Assembly: GCA_033980235.1 (NCBI GenBank)
Contig: CM067072.1
Coordinates: 31,037,759 to 31,101,758 of the forward strand
Length of the DNA: 64,000 nucleotides
Origin: Diadema setosum
Taxonomy: Eukaryota > Echinodermata > Echinoidea > Diadematoida > Diadematidae
Direction of reading: 5' to 3'
Shown: piece by piece, positions 46,075 to 58,504 of the stretch
Layout: every line of letters begins with the position of its first letter
Numbering within the stretch: position 1 is the stretch's first letter
Made by a program: the position numbers and the translations under genes
The notes under the pieces: generated by a model
What the model saw: only the letters and a program-made list of their open reading frames with translations
Database searches by the model: none
What the model was told of the DNA's origin: nothing

Positions 46075-47110
46075 CTGTAAAATGTCAAAATTTTCAAGCT
46101 CGCTCGCTTCGCTCGCTCGCATCCAGCAGTTGAGCCCGGTGCGCCTCCCCCTTAATTTCTAACGCGAAAAACATAGCTACGACGGCAGTTGCTGGACTCT
46201 AGAATGTCAAAATTTTCAAGCTCGCTCGCTTCGCTCGCTCGCATTGAATCGTTATGCCATTCTCCTATGTGTTGCTGACAGTAATTGCCAGTAGTTGCGC
46301 CCGATGCCCCCAGAACCCTTAATTTCCAAAGCGAAAGATAAATATAGCTACAAACGGGAGTTTTGGGACTGTACAATGTCAAAATTTTCAAGCTCGCTCG
46401 CTTCGCTCGCTCGCATTGAATCGTCATGCCACTCTCCTAATGTTGCTGACAGTAATTGCCAGCAGTTGCGCCCGATGCCCCCCCCCCCCTTAATTTCCAA
46501 AGCGAAAGGTATTATTACAAACGGGAGTTTGGGGACTGTAACATGTCAAAATTTTCAAGCTCGCTCGCTTCGCTCGCTCGCATTGAATCGTTATGCCACT
46601 CTCCTAACGTTGCTGCCAGTAATTGCCAGCAGTTGCGCCCGATGCCCCCCCCCCTTCCTTAATTTCCAAAGCGAAAGATATAGCTACAAACGGGAGTTTT
46701 GGGACTGTAAAACGTCAAAATTCTCAAGCTCGCTCGCTTTGCTCGCTCGCATTGAATCGTTATGCCATTCTCCTAATGTTGCTGCCAGTAATTGCCAGCA
46801 GTTGCGCCCGATGCGCCGCCCCATTAATTTCCAAAGTGAAAGATATGGCTACAAACCCCAGTTTTGGGACTGTAGAATGTCAAAATTTTCAAGCTTGCTC
46901 GCTTCGCTCGCTCGCATTGAATCGTTATGCCATTCTCCTAATGTTGCTGCCAATAATTGCCAGCAGTTGCGCCCGATGCGCCCCCATTTATTTCCAAAGC
47001 GAAATATATAGCTACAATTAAAACTCCAGTTTTGGAACTGTAGAATATCAAAATTTTCAAGCTCGCTCGCTTCGCTCGCTCGCATTTTATTGTTATGCCA
47101 TTCACCTTAT
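46075..47110. repeat. Seven-unit satellite, period about 168 bp
   Basis: The core ctcgctcgcttcgctcgctc recurs near 46095, 46217, 46389, 46556, 46725, 46890 and 47058. Spacings are 122, 172, 167, 169, 165 and 168. Each unit also has caaaattttcaag before it and ttgccagcagttgcgcccgatgc after it. Long open frames across the array (for example minus-strand RASEASELENFDIL) arise because the period is close to 3 x 56; I do not regard them as genes. Confidence 0.9.
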
Positions 47111-47334
47111 GTTGCTGACGGTATATAATTTGTCGATCGTTTCACACCGTCATTTCATAATCCATGTAAGGAAAACTTACAATGTTCCTCAATGACTGCG
47201 TTGTTGAATGTATCACATTCCGTAATGTATTGTAGTCTCATTATTGCTCTCGCACACACGCACAAGCATGACAGACCGTCAAAATTATACTGTATGGTTC
47301 CCCCCATGTTTCGACCCACCGTACGCCACTTTAC

Positions 47335-47335
<1 letters not shown>

Positions 47336-47378
<43 letters not shown>
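47336..47378. repeat. (TA)n microsatellite
   Basis: About 21 TA dinucleotides. Confidence 0.88.
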
Positions 47379-47380
<2 letters not shown>

Positions 47381-49920
47381 ATAGATGTGTGTGTGTGTAT
47401 ATTGTGTAACATAATATGCATGGTCTAATCTTGAGCCCCCTCCAATGTTTGCCCCCCCAATCCAAAACTGCTTCCGGCGCGCCTGAATTCATGCACCTGT
47501 TTCTGTCAAAAGTGGCACAAAAGCATTTTAAACATGCTTTCCTGCTTTGATCTTATCATCACCGCCGACAACCAGCCTGGATAAAAATAATGAAAACGAC
47601 GCTTTCAGAAATCTAAAAAGTACACGCGCAGAAGATAGTAATTCTCTTGAATCAAGAAAAACGCCCGTGCAGTTGTAGTGTACATTGGGAAATCATTGCT
47701 TAAGTAATTTCATTTGCGAAATGCACTTACTTTACAAGAGAAAGCAATTATTTTGGCAAGTTGGTTGTGATTCGTAATCTAATTTTTCCAATTTTTCGCA
47801 CATTGTTCCAGAGTAAACATGGACAGTAACCATAGATGACATTGTATGTCCTATCATTAAGCCATGTTACATGCTTGGCCACAAGTGTCCACTTCAGTAA
47901 TTTTCAGTTTTGTGACAGGAAAACTGTCATGTTTCGGTTTGCTGCTCCCTTTCCGCATTGGTGTTTATACAAAGGCAGTTGAGTCTGAAAAGGCACCTCA
48001 GCCAAATAAGACTGCAATGAGGGAAACGGTTCTTTTGTCAGTGCGATGCACAATTGCAGGGATCATAGAAAGACATCCGTTTCTATTCATGGTATAGTCC
48101 ATGTGTAATAGGTCCATGGCTAAACAATCGGAAGACAAGTAGACAACAAAGAGAAACGCGGTGGGATTGTTTTGGCTCGAGAAAGTCCACAGGGCTGGAG
48201 TGGATGAAAGCTCACCCACAAAATTGCTAGAAGTTGGTAGAAGCCGTGTAGCCTCCTGTTTTACGATGTGTATAAATGATTCATAGAGACACTTAAGGCT
48301 GATTGCTGACTAGATTTCTGAGGACGTAGCATGAACTTTAATCTGATCTTCATAGCCCTAAATGCGTTAATAAATCTTTCTTCCTTATTTTCACCATGCT
48401 TGGAATGTAACATTTGACTAAACTTATCATAGACAGCATGAATGTACTTCTGACCCGCCGAAAGGTCATCAAACTTTGGCAGGAAAGCAGCACGAAATTG
48501 ATAAAGAGTAATGTTTATCTATTCTTACCACCGTACCACAAATCCCATTTGAATTCGTGTTCATACAGCAATCACCTGCTCTTTCCAACTACTGCAATTA
48601 GCATTCATTAACAAAAATATCTAAATATAGCGATTAAGTTACAGATCATGTTGTCATTTGATCGCATTTCGCGGAGAGGGATATTTAACATTATTAAGGG
48701 GATAACACTGAACATATACTGTTTATATTGACAAATGTAGAGAATAATTGAAGGTTTCATGTTGTTATACTACTGTATTCCATTTCATCCCAAAATATAC
48801 ATAAATATAGGCCTACACTCTGACTGTCTGAACAGGGATGTGACTTTCCACCTCCCTGCGCTGACTGAAAATTTGCAATGTGCAGCAAATTAAAAGTCTT
48901 CGTCTGATGTTTTAGTTTTCCTTCCTTCCTTTAAATTGTTTTTGTCCTTCTTCCAATCGTCATTCCCCGTCATTGTTCACCATTGTAAAATGGGAGAGAA
49001 GAGATAATCTAGACAGCGCTCCTGTGTAAAGATTTGATCTCCCCTCTCCGCGAGTGGACTGGTCCAATCTGTTTGAAGCACGGGAAGTGAGTCAAGAAGC
49101 GAAGCCTTCCTGGGCCTCTGTCATCAGATTCTAGATCGACCAATCAGAGCGCTTCTCCTTGCCCTGACCCCCAGCACACCCTCGACACACCTCTTTTTGT
49201 TGCCATCAAACTGTGCTGAAGGGAACACGGGTCCATCACCGAGTTTCCGGGTTGCCGCATCCAATACGTCTCGAAGAAGAGAAGTGGAAGGTTGTCAGAT
49301 GGTATAATACCCGATAGCCTCGGATGTAGGGAACTGTACAGACTTGAAGGTTACTTTTCACCCAATTGCAATCTGCTATCAAAAACGATATGATAACTGC
49401 TCGTTTGCTGCAAATCAGACACGACAGTATCAACACATGAAAAAGGCTGTCTCAAAGTAAGTGTCAAAACCTCGTTTTCAACTAGTGGGATCGAGTTATA
49501 AAGGTTGTAAGTGTACATTGGGATGTTGAGTGAAGAACTTGCAGGTCAATACACCAGTTCCCTGAAATATTCAAAGGTTGTGTATATTTTCAACACAAAG
49601 GCTTTTCCTGAAAATCGTCAGCGTCAGCGATACATCTACCGCAGATTTGTCACATGCTTCACACTTAAACCTAATTACATACACATTTGTAGCGGCGCCA
49701 TCCAGTCCCCCCCCCCCCTCCCCCCCCCCCCCCATCCAGCAATGTAATACAGTTTTTTTTTTTTTTTTTTTTTTTTTTGCTTTCTCTCAATAGTTTTGAA
49801 GACGACATGTTTAACAAATGCGACAATGCAGGGGTTACATGATGATCAATGACAGGCAATTTTTTATGTATGTAGGCATATGAATACTGTATGTATGTAT
49901 ATATGTATACAAGTATGTAG

Positions 49921-49952
49921 GCCTATGTATGTATGTATGTATGTATGTATGT
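49921..49952. repeat. (GTAT)n microsatellite
   Basis: About seven copies of gtat, directly after a TAGGCCTA octamer. Confidence 0.85.
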
Positions 49953-51896
49953 ATTTAGCTATCTATCCATCTATTTCATTTTGTAATTATTTTTTTTTTA
50001 AACGAGTAAATATTGCTAAGGAAAACCTTTTAGTTCTTTCCGACAAGGAATATAACCACACCTGTGAAACAATTAATAATGTAGGCCTATACGAATGCAA
50101 CCCAGACTTTGTTTTCTTTGATGCTCACTGCTGGTAGCAAACATTTTACTGCACATTTTTCTACACAATTCACTCGCATAACATAGCCATTTCTCTCAAC
50201 AGGAACCATGCACTGAAAACAAAAAGCATCTCGAATCTTCGAATCAATAACGTTGTTGCAATTTAATTATCATGGGATATGGATATGAGAAAGGGTCTAG
50301 GTCTGTCTTGATGTACGTTTGTTTGTTGTTGACTGCTTTCGATTATATCAGTGAGTTTTGATTACAAAATTACCATTATTTGTCTTTTTTTTTGGAAAGT
50401 GCACCCAAAGGAGAGTTTGTTCTCTGTTTCACTGTAACCAACCACGTTAATAAAACTGCAGATTGGTAATAGTGCTACAATTAGTTAATAAGTGGCCTAC
50501 GTGAACAGTCGTAACTGGTAAGGTTAATATCTGATGGTATGTAATTGTGGCACTGAATATCTGATGGTATCTAATTGTGGCACTGAATGGGACTACCCTG
50601 CTTTTAAAGAAGACTTAATAAATAAATAAAATGAATAAATATGTAGGAACACGATCATTCACATACAAACTTACACAGACACTCACAACAAACACACACA
50701 CACACACGCTCACTCTCCCTCTGCAGTAGTCCTATTCTCTATACAGTATTACATGCAGTATTTCTACATCATACAGGTATACAGTATACATTGCTTTACA
50801 CATTATGACATAATGACCTGTACAATGATTAGGGTGTACTCAGATATAGGTCTAAACTCTCCCTGGCCATGACAGGACGACCGAGAGGTGCTGAACGGAC
50901 CCAAATAGTTGCATGGGAATATCACGTTCCATTACAACCACACATGGTCTCTTTCCTTATGACAAAGAGCAAAATAACTGGGTCGGTTTAAATCCACGTT
51001 GCTAAATTCTGACGACGAATTTGACAATAGCCGCACAACAGTCAAGAACTGGTAAAATCCGGATTGTCGTGTAAATCCACTCTTCCCAATATACTAGTAG
51101 GATGTGAGTGCGATCGATACTGCAGCCGTTTAGTATCGTCACCGAAAGCCTATTATTACCCACATAGAGTAAACAGTATGTAGTACATGCATGTAGTACA
51201 GTGTGTGCAGGGATGGTTCGTTGCGACATAGACCGTCAGAAATGATATTTGGACATTACAGCTCCATCTGGTTTACTATGTTAATACTCCCATGGATTCC
51301 ACAACGCAATATCGGCATCGGCGTAGAGTTCAAATCGCAGTGATATAAGCTTAGATGATTATTTATGCGGAAGATGGTGTGGAGAGTTTAAAAAAAGGCC
51401 CCTTTCATTTTCAGAATTGCTAGTGATTTCCTCTATATTTTCCTGATCTTTAGGATTTTCGAAGCAGTGATAGTCGCAAGCAAGTACAACAGACAACCTG
51501 ATGTAAGATGCGCTAGCATCTATATAGTATAGGCACTTATGCGCATTGGATGAAATGGCCGAGTTACATAATCGACCAAATGCTTTTTCACAAAGTTTGC
51601 ATAGTAAAAATTAAAAGAGAAACACGTGTTGATGACAATTATGGAACCACCGCAGTAAATAGTATATGTGTGACTACTACTGTTACGGCTATAAAGAAAC
51701 GTGTGGAAACTTTATCATTGCCTATTTAGTTTTACCTCATGCCCGAACAGTCCACATAATAATTTAGAATCTTGCTGTTGAGTTTTTTTTTTTTTGTCTT
51801 TTCTTTCCTTCTTTTTACATTTGCTATTTCTCTCTTCGCCGAAGCCATGTCTTTTCACATATTTATTTTCTAAATAGGGCATTGTAATTTTACAAA

Positions 51897-51952
51897 CACA
51901 CACACACACACACACACACAGCCACACACACACACATACACACACACACACA
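51897..51952. repeat. Interrupted (CA)n microsatellite
   Basis: CA repeats broken by gc and ta interruptions. Confidence 0.88.
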
Positions 51953-52237
51953 AATGGTGTACCGAAGTCGCATCCCATTTTTCTTCTCTTTTTTTGTCAC
52001 GCTTCTTTTTTTTTGTGGTTAATTTTCTATCCTTTCCCCCTTGCTCTTCTTTATTTATTTATCTCTTATTATAGCAGAATTTCTCACTGTTACTGTGAAT
52101 ATTTTCATTCTGTAAGTATTCGGGTTTTTTTTTCATGTTTTGTGGATACGATGTATTGTTTTGTATTGTAAATGTGGGACCCTGAAGAACAGTCGTATTC
52201 TACAAAGGTGGCTGAATGGGCCAAATCGGGTGCTGCT

Positions 52238-52438
52238 CGTTATTCCGAAGGTTCGTTAATCCGAAACACACAAATTCCCTATACCTAGAGGTTCGTTAAT
52301 CCGAAAATGAAAAAGGGTTCGTTAATCCGAGCATGTGGGGCGTTATTCCGAAGGTTCGTTATTCCGAAGGTTCGTTAATCCGGAAATGAAATAGGGTTCG
52401 TTATTCCGAAGGTTCGTTGATCCGAAATGAAATAGGGT
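52238..52438. repeat. Tandem GGTTCGTTAATCCGAA array
   Basis: Variants of ggttcgtta(a/t)tccgaa recur about eight times with short spacers such as atgaaatagg. The organisation is irregular. Origin unknown. Confidence 0.75.
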
Positions 52439-52548
52439 CATGATTTTTTTTTTTTTTTGATACAACTGGCCTACACATATGCATCAGTGTAATAACTCGA
52501 ACATTGTTTAAATCACTGCTCCCAATGGTAAACAATACATTTAAATTT

Positions 52549-52575
52549 CTCGACTTTTGCAAGTCTGACCGCGCC
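52549..52575. repeat. Remnant of foldback family D
   Basis: CTCGACTTTTGCAAGTCTGACCGCG matches the arm ending at 45595 with two or three differences. Confidence 0.5.
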
Positions 52576-52827
52576 TTATGTGTTTTTCATGCAGACTGTG
52601 GATCTGAATAAGAAGTGTCAGTGCAAGTGCGTTTGACCTGATTTCGATGGTGCCGGCTTGGTAGCTTTTAGCCCCAGTTTCATTTTCCCAACTGCAACGC
52701 AAAATACTACCATTACCATGGCAACGAGTTGGTAACAGCTGATTGACAGTGCTTGTCAAAGATATTGATGAGACAGATGAAAATTATTACATTTTTGTTG
52801 TTGCGTGTCACCCCGTCTGGTTCATAG

Positions 52828-53000
52828 ACTAGTCCAAGTGCCGTGTGCAAAATGGGCGTGGCTAAATTACACAGCTCACATGGCCTTGGGCATGGACCCT
52901 GGTTACAACGCCAAGGACGACGGAGATACATTCGAGCTCACCAAGGATTTCCTGCGAAGAGCGCAGTCGTGTATTTCCGCGGCGTTCACAGAATACTACA
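52828..53000 (+). CDS. Candidate exon of an unidentified gene
   Basis: An open frame reads CAKWAWLNYTAHMALGMDPG followed by YNAKDDGDTFELTKDFLRRA. Its codon use (gac gac gga, gag ctc acc aag) is much more gene-like than the AT-rich surroundings. It is bounded by ag (ttcatag) and a GTATCA donor-like site. I do not recognise the family. It could be an isolated exon of a longer gene, a relic, or chance. Confidence 0.3.
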
Positions 53001-53766
53001 GTATCAGTGTGTTGTTTCCATCCCTTTGATTTTGATATGTCATATATATTCAAACGTTATTAGTTTTGGGCCCTGCTACTCAGAATGATCCACCAGGATC
53101 CTACGCTCCGTGCCCCAAAGTCAAACTCGCTTTCAGAACCAACTGATGTGTGTCGAAATGATATTATGTTGAGAAGGATGCGCTTATCGTCATGATAAAC
53201 ATCTCATATGAAATGCGGAAATGGCAAGAAATATAAACTGGTTGCATTTTCTCGATTAATTCCGTTTTCGTAATTCACTTCATCATGACAATACGACATA
53301 GTGAAACACGACCACGGTAACATTATGTTAAAGTTCTAAGTCCTATCTTGGCAACTAGATAGCATGTACTGGATAGACTTCGCATGCCGTTCACCCTATA
53401 CTCACTATGACAAATACATCTGAAGGTTGTCTATAAATATGAATCATTCTGCTCAATTTGAGCATCATTTTTCCATATGAACGAATTGCAGCAAAGCATG
53501 CCTTCTATAATGTTATAGATAGATGCTTTAATACAGGATATAGACTGCCATCGCATCGTGATTTAAACTTGAATTCGAGCTTGTGCAATGAAACAAAGAT
53601 TGGTTCTTTTCATTGTATGTCACAGAATTATGTACAACAAAGGTTTCATTTTTCGAATTCCCGGTATTGACACACTTAGGTATCATTTTGCTATCATTCG
53701 TGAAGTAAAACCTCCTCGATGTCTTATCTTCATAAATAGTCTCCCTTTCCTTTCTATACCTGCAAT

Positions 53767-53822
53767 CCTTCTTCTTCTTCTTCTTCTTCTTCTCCTCCTT
53801 CTCCTCCTCCTCCTTCTTCTTC
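53767..53822. repeat. (CTT)n/(CTC)n microsatellite
   Basis: A pyrimidine-only trinucleotide run of about 56 bp. Confidence 0.88.
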
Positions 53823-54522
53823 GAAGAGTTAATTCTGGAGACTAGAATATGCTAACGCGATCTTTCTAAATTCATAAATGAAATCTTTTCCTAAAAAAAA
53901 ATAATTATTAACATTTTTTGGAACAAGATAGCAATTTGTTTCGTTTTTTTTTTTTAACATTTAAAAAAGCAGGTGACCTTAAAAAAAAGGAAGGGGGAGG
54001 GACGATTAACATTTATTATCACTATTACTCGTTTTTACTTCGCCTTACTTCCAGGTCATTCGCCATTGCCGGTACAATAATTTTTAATGTGCGCTGCAAT
54101 GCAGTGTACGGCCCAGGGCTGCAATGTTGCAATAAATTATACTATACTCCATACAATAAAACATGATACCTTATGACAAGATCTTCAAAGACACTAATTG
54201 TCTTGTCTGTGTGTGATTTTCCCTCAGGGCTTCGCGAAAAACCAATATGTCGAGGGAATTATAACTCCCGAAGGAATGCTAAATATTGCATAATGCACCT
54301 ACACACGTGTAGTTAAAAAGATGACATTATTCTCATCTGAAAATGATATGATTCGAAGGAAAAACTTCGTACAACGGTCATGTATTTTGTTTCTGCAATG
54401 AGACACCGAGTTTGCCAGATTCTTGATAGGCATTGCCGTATATGAAGTGCGACCAAATATAGTTCAGAAAGCAAGTGCGACCCTCAAAACTATTGAAGGT
54501 CAAGAAAAAGGGGCTGTTAGGG

Positions 54523-54550
54523 CACATTTTGGTAAATTTACCAAAATGTG
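54523..54550. repeat. 28-bp perfect palindrome, family F
   Basis: CACATTTTGG-TAAATTTA-CCAAAATGTG reads the same on both strands. The half-site recurs at 56053-56262. Confidence 0.85.
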
Positions 54551-54593
54551 TAGGACATTGACGGCACAAATGAGTTCGGTAGCCTGAAGGCAG

Positions 54594-55950
54594 TGTCACA
54601 TCTTTCCGGGCAAGCTACGCGGGCTTGTTGCGAGTAAGGTTTTTCCAGCACGCAGGAAAATTATCTCGCCCGTAGTTGCCCGGAGCTGCGCACGCAAGTC
54701 CGATTTACCCGCAGCCAAGTTTTGAACAGCACCTCGCAGGCAACTCCCACGCAGGTACTTCGCAGTCCCCGTATGCGGCCAGCGCGGCCTAGATAATGAC
54801 ATTCTGTCATTTCTGTTGGACTTCTGTCATTCCTTCAGATGAATTTCTGAGTTGTCAGCCCCCACGCGTCTGGCACGCAAGTCACACAGAATATTCGCAA
54901 GAAGGACATAAGTAGCACGCATCCAGCAAGTAAGACACATGCACAACTCGCCCAAATCCTTGGCCGCCCTCAGAAATTGCCCGGAAATGTGTGACAAGGC
55001 CTAAACATGGTTACGGGTAAAAAGGATTAGCGTGCGCACCTCCAGGCGACTACGAGTGAGATACGTGCTAGGTACTGTTATGTACAGGTCATCTGCGGGG
55101 ACCGCCACGTAGTAAAAATTGTTCTTCGCAAGTCGCACGCAAGGCTTGCCCGGAAAGAAGTGACACGGCCTGCCGTGTCACACCTTTCCGGGCAAGCTAC
55201 GCGGGCTTGTTGCGAGTAGGGATTTTTCAGCACGCATGAAAATTTTCTGCCGGCGGACAAGAATGTTTACGCGTTTCGCACTTGTGTCTTATTTGCTAGA
55301 CGCGTGCTACTTACCTTCTACTTGCGTGTATTCCGTTTGACCTTTGAGAACTTTGAAACCGATCCATTTTCTGTTATGAGCGACTTACGGGTACTGCGAA
55401 GTACCTGCGTTGGAGTTGTCTGCAAGGTGCTGCTGGTAAGGGTCTCCTACTGGTATTCTGCGTGTAACCCCAGGACTCACTCGGAACATATTTTGAACAT
55501 GCTCAAGGCCTTGTCATACCGCCTGGGGAAGTCTGGCTTGCGGGGAAGCAAATTTGCTACCCGGAGCTTTCCGCAGTTGGCCCGCACCTGACAGTACCTA
55601 GCGCGTATCACGCCCGTAGGCCTATTTGCCCGGAGGTGCGCACGCAAGTCCGATTTACCCGCAGCTACGTTTACAGCATGACCAAAACTTTTTCCGGGTG
55701 AGTCGTGGAAATTGCCCGCAGAGGTACACGCAGAACGCCAGTAGGAGGCCCTTAGCGGCAGCACCTCGCAGGCAACTCCCACGCAGGTATATCGCAATCC
55801 CCGTATGCGGTCAAATCAATGACATTCTGTGGTACTTCTGCCATTCCTTCAGAGGAATTCCTTCAGAGGAATTCCTTCACTGAGTTGTCAGCCCCACGTC
55901 CCACGCACCTGGCACGCAGGTCACACAGCATACCCGCACGAAAAGTAATC
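54594..55950. repeat. GC-rich inverted-repeat cluster, family E
   Basis: At least two foldback units. One runs from tgtcacatctttccgggcaa at about 54596 to ttgcccggaaatgtgtgac near 54996. A second junction at 55148-55196 is head-to-head (cttgcccggaaagaagtgac / gtgtcacacctttccgggca). Shared inner blocks include cgcacgcaagtccgattta, cctcgcaggcaactcccac and ccccgtatgcgg. It is much more GC-rich than its surroundings, and its ORFs are by-products of composition. Confidence 0.65.
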
Positions 55951-56052
55951 GCAATAGCTCACTCGAGCCTTCAGCTAAATAAGTGTCTTGCCTGTCTTTA
56001 CTGCAGGACCGTATTACATATCTCAAGCCCATCCATGGGTTTTTAGTTCAGT

Positions 56053-56262
56053 TACCAAAATGTGCAGATTGTCCAAAATGTGCAAGCAAATCCACTTTAA
56101 ACTGCACATTTTGTTAACAGTTGATCCCGTCAGGTATAGGTACACTATCGGCACATTTTGGTAAATTACCAAAATGTGCAGTTACCAAAATGTGCCGTAA
56201 CAGAGTGACGGCACATTTTGGTAACGGCACATTTTGGTAATTTACCAAAATGTGCCGTTACA
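56053..56262. repeat. Cluster of TTACCAAAATGTGC half-sites, family F
   Basis: About seven half-sites in both orientations, several joined into palindromes (near 56151-56179 and 56220-56262). The spacer cggcacattttggtaacggc appears between units. Confidence 0.8.
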
Positions 56263-56590
56263 GGGGCTCAAAACTAAGTTTCGGAAGTCGTGATGAAAGG
56301 GGACACTCAGATAAAATTTCAGCGAGCAACAGCTACGTGGTTCGATGTTGGCAAGTGTTCCTAACGTCAGGCATTACTTTGTCCGTAGCCCGCCCTGCTC
56401 CTCCTTGCTTTCAGAAAGTAAGTTCAAGTTGGTGCGATCCTCAAAACAAAGTTTAGAGGGTCAAGAAAAGGGGGCTCAAAACTTCGTTTCGGGGTCACGA
56501 AAAAGGGGGTCGTTGAGTAGGACTTCAGTGAGCAACTGTTCGATAAACGTCAGGCATTTATCTGTGACACACGCCCCCGATCCCCCCTCC
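56263..56590. repeat. Degenerate direct duplication next to family F
   Basis: The segment from ggggctcaaaactaagtttcg (about 56263) to aacgtcaggcattactttg (about 56380) is repeated from gggggctcaaaacttcgtttc (56470) to aacgtcaggcatttatctg (56563). A related fragment precedes the palindrome at 54523. Confidence 0.55.
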
Positions 56591-57395
56591 CCCTCCCACC
56601 CTCCCCCCCCCCCCCCCCAACACAGAGGTACCCGGGAACAGTTCCTGTTATTTTTGTCGTTCTTTTCTTTCCTGATGTTGGAGCAAGTCCAGCAAGTTCG
56701 GAAATTTGGCATACTAGTACTTTCTTTGCATCTGTGCAGACGCGTCAAGTGAGCGTGGCAGAGGCGTACTTTGCGTTCTCTGATTATTATCTATGAGCTC
56801 GTCTCCGATTATTTGGTGGTAGGATAAGAGTTTCTCAATCTTGTTTTTCATCGTTTTTATAGTTATAGGTTAAATGTTATTTAATTTTGAAATATCATTA
56901 CAGAAAGGCATGTTACACCAGATATTCAATTTGGGTCCCATCAAAATGCGTTCTCTGCTGATTGTGTTTATCAAAAATTTATGTATCAAGTAATGAGTAC
57001 AATGGTAACATTCAGATTTGGTTTGGAAATAGACATATTAACCTATGACCTTTTGTAACTATCACATATACAAAACTATGAACAAAATAATGTGAGAACA
57101 AAATGTGTATAATTCAGAATATTTTCAATGAGAACACCTATAATAGTGTACATGTATAACAATGACAATAGGAGCAACCTTTTATGTGATAATGTCATTA
57201 TGATGTGTCAAGGGTCAAGGAGGTAAACAAAATCATAAGTAAGAAGAAATATTAAAGAGGGCACAGCACACATACTCTGCCACAACTATCATACACTATG
57301 CAATACTTGCACCCCATCGATTCTCCCAGGACATTACTGAAATCTTATTGAAATTATAAATTATATAGATATGTTTCCCATAGGACTGAAGGAGT
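56591..57395. other. No gene seen
   Basis: A C17-like run near 56604-56619, then AT-rich sequence without coding signal. Confidence 0.45.
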
Positions 57396-57984
57396 TTAAA
57401 GGAAATTCGATCCAAATATTATGGTGCTTTATATGAAGAACAGAAAACTCACAGATGAAAATCAGTGAAAATTTGCGGAAAAAAATCAGACACATAAAAA
57501 CAGTTTTGATCTATAACGCACTAGAGAGTAAAACAAAGTGGCAACTTTGTGTGATCTAGGTGTTGAGCATATCTCCATTTGTTTCGTAGACAAAATTTCA
57601 CTTACATTAATTTTCTAAAATATTTGGGCACACACTGCAAAACTTATCTGCTGAGGAAGCCAAGTAAGTATATGTATGATTCTTATACCAAAAACTGGTC
57701 AAAGAATTTAGCTTTTTCTCCAGAGACCCAAGAACAATGGTGATTTATTTTATTCTGTTTTTTTTTTGTTGTTGTCTGCAAACCATGATGGAGAGGAGCT
57801 TAACACCTAGATCACACAGTTATTGATCACACAGTTACTTTTGTCTTACAAGCTGGACGTTTACAGTTCATAACTTTTTTTTTGCACGTGTGTCTGATTT
57901 TTACCCAAATTTTCACTGATCTACTGCTCTGTTTTATTTGTTTACATACAACTCAACATATTACAGGATGAAATTTCCCTTTAA
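57396..57984. mobile_element. TTAA-flanked palindromic MITE, family C
   Basis: A 589-bp element with ends TTAAAGGAAATTCGATCC and GGATGAAATTTCCCTTTAA. The subterminal arms are complementary: cagtgaaaatttgcgg and the reverse complement of ccaaattttcactg, and aaaatcagacacat with gtgtctgattttt. It shares the TTAAAGG terminus with families A and B but not their interior. Confidence 0.72.
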
Positions 57985-58504
57985 TGACATCCTGTCATGA
58001 ATTTTATGTACAGAGTAATTACGGCTGTTGACATATACCCCAAGGCGAAGGTCAAAATTCCTGGATACAGCAATACCCACCGTTACCCCCATATAACTCT
58101 GCCACAGAAAGGAACCTCGTAAAGAACTATATGGAAATTTGCCAGTAGGGCCTACAGCAAAAAAGGAAAAACAGATTTGAATGATTAGCATTGCATTGCA
58201 ACATATAAACAAACAAATATTGACATCATTATGCACCATTGAGGTAGGAAGTGTAAAAATGTCTGCTTTATTGCATGATTTCTGGCATTACAACATTTTT
58301 TTTTTCATTACAAAGCTCTGAAAGAGTTGATCAAATAATAATCCATATTTATAAAGATTGTAATTTCTTTAACAAATGCACAAGTCCCATTGAATCATCA
58401 TAAGAATGCAATTTCTTCTGTACTGGGTTACAAGGGCAGATGAATCAGCCTTAAAAAGTTCAAACACTGTTAGTTATGACTTCACATTACATGACAAATG
58501 TGTT

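Larger units (their letters stand above)
45874..47484. mobile_element. TIR-bounded composite element enclosing a satellite array
   Basis: The left end AGGCGCCGGAAGTGGGGG..GGCAAA is matched in inverse by the right end TTTGCCCCCCCAATCC..CTTCCGGCGCGCCT. Between them lie G and C homopolymers, a 168-bp satellite array (46075-47110), and a TA microsatellite (47336-47378). No transposase is encoded, so it is non-autonomous. Boundaries are by eye. Confidence 0.5.
47485..52237. other. Gene-free interval
   Basis: No gene was supported. It contains a C-rich run (49708-49733) followed by T26 (49753-49778), a GTAT microsatellite at 49921-49952, and a 30-bp tandem duplication at 50530-50588. A possible LINE tail (aataaataaataaaatgaat) lies near 50616, and an interrupted CA repeat at 51897-51952. 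Confidence 0.45.

Noticed and set aside
46295..47011. 238-codon open frame across the satellite
   Set aside because: It exists because the satellite period is near a multiple of three and lacks stops; similar frames exist on the other strand.
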